Shown: piece after piece, positions 7,375 to 9,764 of the stretch
How the letters are laid out: every line of letters begins with the position of its first letter
Numbering within the stretch: position 1 is the stretch's first letter
NCBI GenBank assembly: GCA_044358925.1
Contig: JBIKNC010000169.1
Location: 1-9,764 of the forward strand
DNA from: Rohdeia sp044358925
Lineage (GTDB): Bacteria; Planctomycetota; UBA1135; GCA-002686595
Length of the DNA stretch: 9,764 nt
Reading direction: 5' to 3'
The notes under the pieces: generated by a model
What the model saw: only the letters and a program-made list of their open reading frames with translations
Database searches by the model: none
Told to the model about the DNA's origin: nothing
Translations under genes and position numbers: made by a program

Positions 7375-7631
7375 TGGGCGACCGACTCCTCGTTCGAAGA
7401 CACGTCCGTCGGTGTGTGCCACTGGCGGTCGAACTCCGCACGCAACTGCGCGCGGCGCTCGAGCACTCGGGCGGCGCGCTCGGCGATCGTCGCGCGCACG
7501 TCCTGATTCGCGTGGACCTGCTGCGACAGCTCACTGCCGAGTTGCAGGTTGTGGTGGGCGACGAACGCACACGCGGCGCCGACGAGCAGCGCCGCCACAC
7601 CGAGCACGAACAACGCAGCCGCGCGAGTCAT
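7371..7631 (-). CDS. FtsL-like short bitopic membrane protein with periplasmic coiled coil
   Basis: The 86-residue product lies between rsmH and ftsI, where FtsL is encoded in most dcw clusters. Residues 4-25 (AAALFVLGVAALLVGAACAFVA) form a single membrane segment after a very short cytoplasmic tail. Residues 30-68 are charged and rich in Glu, Gln, Arg and Leu with heptad-like spacing, suggesting a short coiled coil, followed by a polar tail. This is the FtsL/DivIC architecture; these proteins recruit and activate the FtsW-FtsI pair. Primary sequence is poorly conserved in the family, so no diagnostic motif can be cited, and it is shorter than E. coli FtsL (121 residues). ATG at 7631 overlaps the rsmH stop (ATGA), with GGGGGAG 7 bases upstream as ribosome binding site; its own stop overlaps the ftsI start. 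The call rests on position, size and topology. Confidence 0.75.
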   Translation of the reverse strand: MTRAAALFVLGVAALLVGAACAFVAHHNLQLGSELSQQVHANQDVRATIAERAARVLERRAQLRAEFDRQWHTPTDVSSNEESVAQ

Positions 7632-8623
7632 CGCTGCACTCCCCCGTTCACGGCGCGCCGCAGCGCGCGCAGGCGCGCCGAACGGGCGCGCGGATTGACA
7701 TGGACTTCGGTCGACGACGGTTCGACGGCGCCGTCGGTCGCGAGTTCGAACTCTGCAGTCGCAACGCGTTCACCGAACGCGCGCTTCACTTCGCCGTCTT
7801 CGCCCGAGTGGAACGTGATGACGGCGAGGACACCGCCCGGTGCCAGCGCGTCCGGTGCGCCGGCGAGGAAGCGCGCGAGCTGATCGCCTTCGCCGTTGAC
7901 CGCGCGGCGCAGTGCTTGGAACACACGCGTCGCGGGGTGGATGCGACCGCCGCCGCCGAGCACGCGTTCGAGCAGTTGCGCGAGTGCGCCGGTGCGCTTG
8001 AACGGCACGCGCCGACGCGCTTCGACGATCGCGGCCGCGGCGCGGCGGCTCTTGTGTTCACCGCCCTCGCGGAAGAACAGGTTCGCGAGATCCTCTTCGC
8101 TCCAACGGTTGACGACGTCGGCTGCCGTCCGTTCGAGGTCGGGATCCATGCGCATGTCGAGCGGCCCGTCGGTCTGCACCGAGAAGCCGCGTTCCGCGCG
8201 ATCGAAGTGCAGCGAGCAGACGCCGACGTCGGCGAGGATCGCGACGGGCGCGGGGCGCGCCGCGAGCGTCTCACCGACCGTCTGGCCGAGTGTCTCGCCG
8301 ACCGTCTGGCCGAGTGTCTCGGCGATGTCGCCGAACGCCGCGCGCACGAGCTCGACGCGCTCGCCGAAAGGCGCGAGGTTCTCGCGCGCGAGTGCGAGCG
8401 AGTCGGGATCCCAGTCGCAGCCGAGCAGCGTAAGGCCGGGGAAGCGCTCGAGCACCGCGCGCGCATGACCGCCCGCGCCGAGCGTTCCGTCGACGAACGT
8501 GCCGACGACGTCTCGTCCGAGCACGCGCTCGAACGTGTCCAGGACTTCGCGCACGAGCACCGGGCGATGCACGTCGCCGGCTCCACTCGCTCCGCGTGTC
8601 GAACGATGTTCTGCCACGAGCAC
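7628..8623 (-). CDS. rsmH: 16S rRNA (cytosine(1402)-N(4))-methyltransferase RsmH (MraW)
   Basis: RsmH uses S-adenosylmethionine to N4-methylate C1402 in the ribosomal P site and is a classical second gene of dcw clusters. The 331-residue product (E. coli 313) carries HRPVL at 19-23, the SAM motif FVDGTLGAGGH at 43-53, GCDWDP at 68-73, LADVGVCS at 130-137 (usually LLDLGVSS), ERGFSVQTDGPLDMRMD at 144-160, HPATRVFQALRRAVN at 229-243, ITFHSGEDGEVK at 269-280 and NPRARSARLR at 310-319. Two oddities: SGEDG replaces the usual SLEDR, and residues 102-120 hold a tandem repeat of ETLGQTVG. The start is GTG at 8623, 12 bases after the mraZ stop, with only a weak purine run upstream; a second in-frame GTG two codons later is an alternative. 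Identification is secure. Confidence 0.96.
   Translation of the reverse strand: MLVAEHRSTRGASGAGDVHRPVLVREVLDTFERVLGRDVVGTFVDGTLGAGGHARAVLERFPGLTLLGCDWDPDSLALARENLAPFGERVELVRAAFGDIAETLGQTVGETLGQTVGETLAARPAPVAILADVGVCSLHFDRAERGFSVQTDGPLDMRMDPDLERTAADVVNRWSEEDLANLFFREGGEHKSRRAAAAIVEARRRVPFKRTGALAQLLERVLGGGGRIHPATRVFQALRRAVNGEGDQLARFLAGAPDALAPGGVLAVITFHSGEDGEVKRAFGERVATAEFELATDGAVEPSSTEVHVNPRARSARLRALRRAVNGGVQR
8268..8315 (-). repeat. In-frame 24-bp tandem repeat inside rsmH
   Basis: Two adjacent 24-base copies occupy 8268-8291 and 8292-8315. They differ at one base (a/g at 8273 versus 8297), and a truncated third start (gtctcg) follows. The unit is a multiple of three and encodes ETLGQTVG twice (residues 102-117), then ETL. 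It lies in the linker between the SAM-binding part and the LADVGVCS motif, a position that tolerates length change in this family. A recent slippage duplication is the simplest origin. Confidence 0.9.
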
Positions 8624-8635
8624 GTCGCCGCCGGC

Positions 8636-9250
8636 CTACCGGCCGCCCTCCGTGTTCGGTTCGGTCTTCGGTGCATCGCCCGTGTTCGCGGAACCGGGGC
8701 GGCCGAAGAGGCCGAGCTTCTCGATCTGCGCCAGTTGGTCCCTCTCGAGCGTCGCGAGGTACGCCTTGTTGCGCATCGCGATCAGGTCCTGCAGCACCGC
8801 TCCGCCGGCCGCGAGCGTCGAGGCGCGCTCGTCGTACTCGGCGTTCGACAGGCGCGCCTTCGCGCGGCGTGCGGCCGACCACAACTCGACGCGGTCGCGC
8901 ATGCCGATGACGACCACTTCGCCACCGAGTTCGATGCCCGCGAGTTCGCGCAGCTCGTCCGGCAGCAGCACGCGGTTCGAACCATCGAGCTTGGCCTGGA
9001 ACGTCGACGCCCAGAACTCGCGTTCGACCGCCGCGATCGCCTCGTGCTGGAACGGATCGCTCGGCAGCGCGGCGACGCGCTTGTCGAACTCCGCCGGCGT
9101 GAACAGCCACAAGCAGCCGCCCTTTCCGCGCGTCAACCAGACGGTCTTCTCCCCATCCCTGTCCTCACCGACGAGCGCGTAGACGCGCTTCGGCAGGCAG
9201 AGCCGACCTTTCGGGTCGAGCTGGTGAGTGGATTGGCCGTGGAACGTCAC
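8636..9250 (-). CDS. mraZ: Transcriptional regulator MraZ, with C-terminal extension
   Basis: MraZ is a DNA-binding protein of the SpoVT-AbrB fold that forms ring-shaped oligomers and controls its own dcw operon. The 204-residue product has the two expected repeats: THQLDPKGRLCLPKR at 8-22, and KLDGSNRVLLPDELRELAGI at 87-106 followed by VVVIGMRDRVELWS at 112-125. Typical MraZ is about 140-155 residues. Here a C-terminal extension of about 50-60 residues follows: a helical, charged part (about 130-180), then a polar tail rich in Gly, Thr and Asn. The start is GTG at 9250. It gives the normal FHG-x-LDPKGR spacing of the N-terminus, but the upstream bases are C-rich (CCCACCGCCCCCTCA) with no Shine-Dalgarno. 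It is the first gene of the cluster, and GTGGGG repeats about 200 bases upstream could be its own operator. Confidence 0.95.
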   Translation of the reverse strand: MTFHGQSTHQLDPKGRLCLPKRVYALVGEDRDGEKTVWLTRGKGGCLWLFTPAEFDKRVAALPSDPFQHEAIAAVEREFWASTFQAKLDGSNRVLLPDELRELAGIELGGEVVVIGMRDRVELWSAARRAKARLSNAEYDERASTLAAGGAVLQDLIAMRNKAYLATLERDQLAQIEKLGLFGRPGSANTGDAPKTEPNTEGGR

Positions 9251-9325
9251 TGAGGGGGCGGTGGGCGGGCCGCGACCTTCCGAATCCGTCGCGCGGGGGG
9301 GAGCGTCGCGGGAGGTGTGGTGCAG

Positions 9326-9348
9326 GCGTCCGAGGGGGGCACGGACGC
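9326..9348. repeat. Small inverted repeat in the mraZ leader
   Basis: gcgtccg (9326-9332) and cggacgc (9342-9348) are perfect complements around a 9-base G-rich loop. If transcription starts near the GTGGGG boxes, this 7-bp hairpin would lie in the mraZ leader RNA. Stems of this size can arise by chance in such GC-rich DNA. Confidence 0.35.
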
Positions 9349-9450
9349 ACTCGATCCCGGCCGTCGTGGGCCGAACGCGTCGGCGCCGCGGCGTCGAACG
9401 GGCGCGCGCGCCGCAGCTCGACCGGGACGTTCCTCACGCTAGCGGCGCGC

Positions 9451-9487
9451 CGCCACTCCATGCCTTTCTGCCCCACTTTTTCCCCAC
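9451..9487 (-). promoter_or_regulatory. Putative MraZ operator: GTGGGG direct repeats
   Basis: On the minus strand GTGGGG occurs at 9487-9482 and again at 9476-9471, separated by AAAAA, with a looser GTGGCG at 9456-9451. The start-to-start steps are 11 and 20 bases, about one and two helical turns. MraZ proteins are known to bind direct repeats with a TGGG/GTGG core spaced about one turn apart upstream of mraZ, so both position and sequence fit autoregulation. The spacing is not the exact 10 of E. coli, and the boxes lie about 200 bases before the start codon. Confidence 0.5.
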
Positions 9488-9676
9488 CTTGCACCAAAGA
9501 CTGCACATGGGCGGGCTGGCGTGCGGTTGGAGGCGCAGCGGCGGCGCGATGGGCGCAACATGGCGTTTCACAGGAGCCGCGCGATGGGCCTGAGGGCGCG
9601 CTGGGGAGCCGATCCAGGCCCACTCGGGCGGGCAGGGCAAGAAGTGGCGTGCGATCCCGCGTCCGGTTGACGCGTA

Positions 9677-9691
9677 CGGTGTCAGACACCG
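9677..9691. repeat. 15-bp perfect palindrome CGGTGTCAGACACCG
   Basis: The arms CGGTGTC and GACACCG are perfect complements around a single central A. This looks like either an operator for a dimeric repressor or a REP-type dispersed palindrome. Only one copy was noticed in the window, and no adjacent gene tells which is right. Confidence 0.5.
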
Positions 9692-9733
9692 GATCCGCCA
9701 CGGCGGAGTCGAAGTGCGGAATCGAAAGGCCGC

Positions 9734-9764
9734 GGTCCTCGGCGCGCTTCGCGCGCCGAGGACC
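9734..9764. terminator. Perfect 14-bp hairpin at window edge, possible terminator of an upstream gene
   Basis: ggtcctcggcgcgc (9734-9747) pairs perfectly with gcgcgccgaggacc (9751-9764) around a three-base loop, ttc on the + strand and gaa on the minus. Read on the minus strand it is followed by GCGGCCTTTCGATTCC, with only a short T stretch, so a strict intrinsic terminator is not shown. On the + strand the following bases lie outside the window. It would suitably end transcription of a gene to the right and insulate the dcw cluster. The stem may continue past the edge. Confidence 0.5.

Larger units (their letters stand above)
9251..9764. other. Non-coding region upstream of mraZ
   Basis: These 514 bases have no credible gene. 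Open frames crossing them translate to Arg/Pro/Ala-rich sequence with no recognisable motif, and the longest overlaps the real mraZ start. Contents seen, moving away from mraZ: a C-rich leader on the minus strand, a small 7-bp hairpin (9326-9348), GTGGGG direct repeats (9451-9487), a 15-bp palindrome (9677-9691) and a perfect 14-bp hairpin at the window edge (9734-9764). The dcw promoter is expected here on the minus strand, but no convincing -35/-10 pair was found, which is common for GC-rich genomes. Confidence 0.6.

Noticed and set aside
7375..7422. Longer FtsI start at 7422, adding 16 residues
   Set aside because: It would overlap the ftsL-like gene by about 50 bases. The ATG at 7374 has an ATGA overlap and AGGAG upstream and gives a normal short cytoplasmic tail.
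4780..7506. Very long + strand open frame (908 codons) opposite ftsI
   Set aside because: The complementary minus frame carries a membrane anchor and all three transpeptidase motifs. The + frame product is Arg/Ala/Asp-rich low complexity without domains.
7142..9253. Long + strand open frame (703 codons) opposite rsmH and mraZ
   Set aside because: It spans three minus-strand genes with intact motifs and has shadow-type composition.
9436..9441. TAGCGT as a -10 box for mraZ
   Set aside because: No acceptable -35 element lies 16-18 bases upstream; single hexamer resemblance is not enough.
9165..9701. Minus-strand open frame upstream of mraZ (178 codons)
   Set aside because: It overlaps the mraZ start in another frame, has no motif, and runs through the putative operator repeats and palindrome region.
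1..9764. A new defence, mobile or biosynthetic system
   Set aside because: All coding space is explained by conserved dcw genes. No integrase, transposase, toxin, nuclease, CRISPR repeat or non-dcw gene was found.

Overview
The window is a segment of a bacterial division and cell wall (dcw) cluster from a very GC-rich chromosome. Every recognisable gene is on the minus strand, so transcription runs from the right end (about 9500) to the left end (1). In transcription order the genes are mraZ, rsmH (mraW), a short ftsL-like membrane protein gene, ftsI (class B penicillin-binding protein), murE, murF, mraY and the first 500 bases of ftsW, which runs off the left edge.

The genes are tightly packed. 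rsmH/ftsL-like and ftsL-like/ftsI share ATGA stop/start overlaps, ftsI/murE share TGATG (or GTGA), and murE/murF share GTGA. The core from rsmH to murF therefore looks translationally coupled. The exceptions are a 161-base gap between murF and mraY, which holds a strong 13-bp hairpin; a 70-base gap between mraY and ftsW, which holds a short tandem repeat; and a 514-base region upstream of mraZ. The last has no convincing gene. It holds GTGGGG repeats that resemble MraZ operator boxes, a 15-bp perfect palindrome and a perfect 14-bp-stem hairpin at the window edge that could terminate an upstream gene.

The proteins cover successive steps of septal peptidoglycan synthesis. MurE and MurF complete the UDP-MurNAc-pentapeptide in the cytoplasm, MraY moves it onto undecaprenyl phosphate to make lipid I, and FtsW and FtsI polymerise and crosslink glycan at the septum. 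The FtsL-like protein probably sits with FtsW/FtsI, RsmH methylates 16S rRNA, and MraZ is the cluster's transcription factor. The DNPR motif of MurE predicts meso-diaminopimelate in the stem peptide.

The lineage cannot be fixed from this window. A high-GC, diderm-type, meso-DAP organism is indicated. Several departures from textbook sequences suggest a deep-branching or little-studied group; Planctomycetota-like or related high-GC lineages are possible, but this is a guess. The departures are an 857-residue FtsI with an enlarged N-terminal region, HHG instead of HHH in MraY, SGEDG instead of SLEDR in RsmH, an in-frame tandem repeat in RsmH, and no murD between mraY and ftsW. No mobile element, CRISPR array, tRNA or rRNA was seen. 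The window is mainly a conserved housekeeping cluster with lineage-specific oddities, not a new system.
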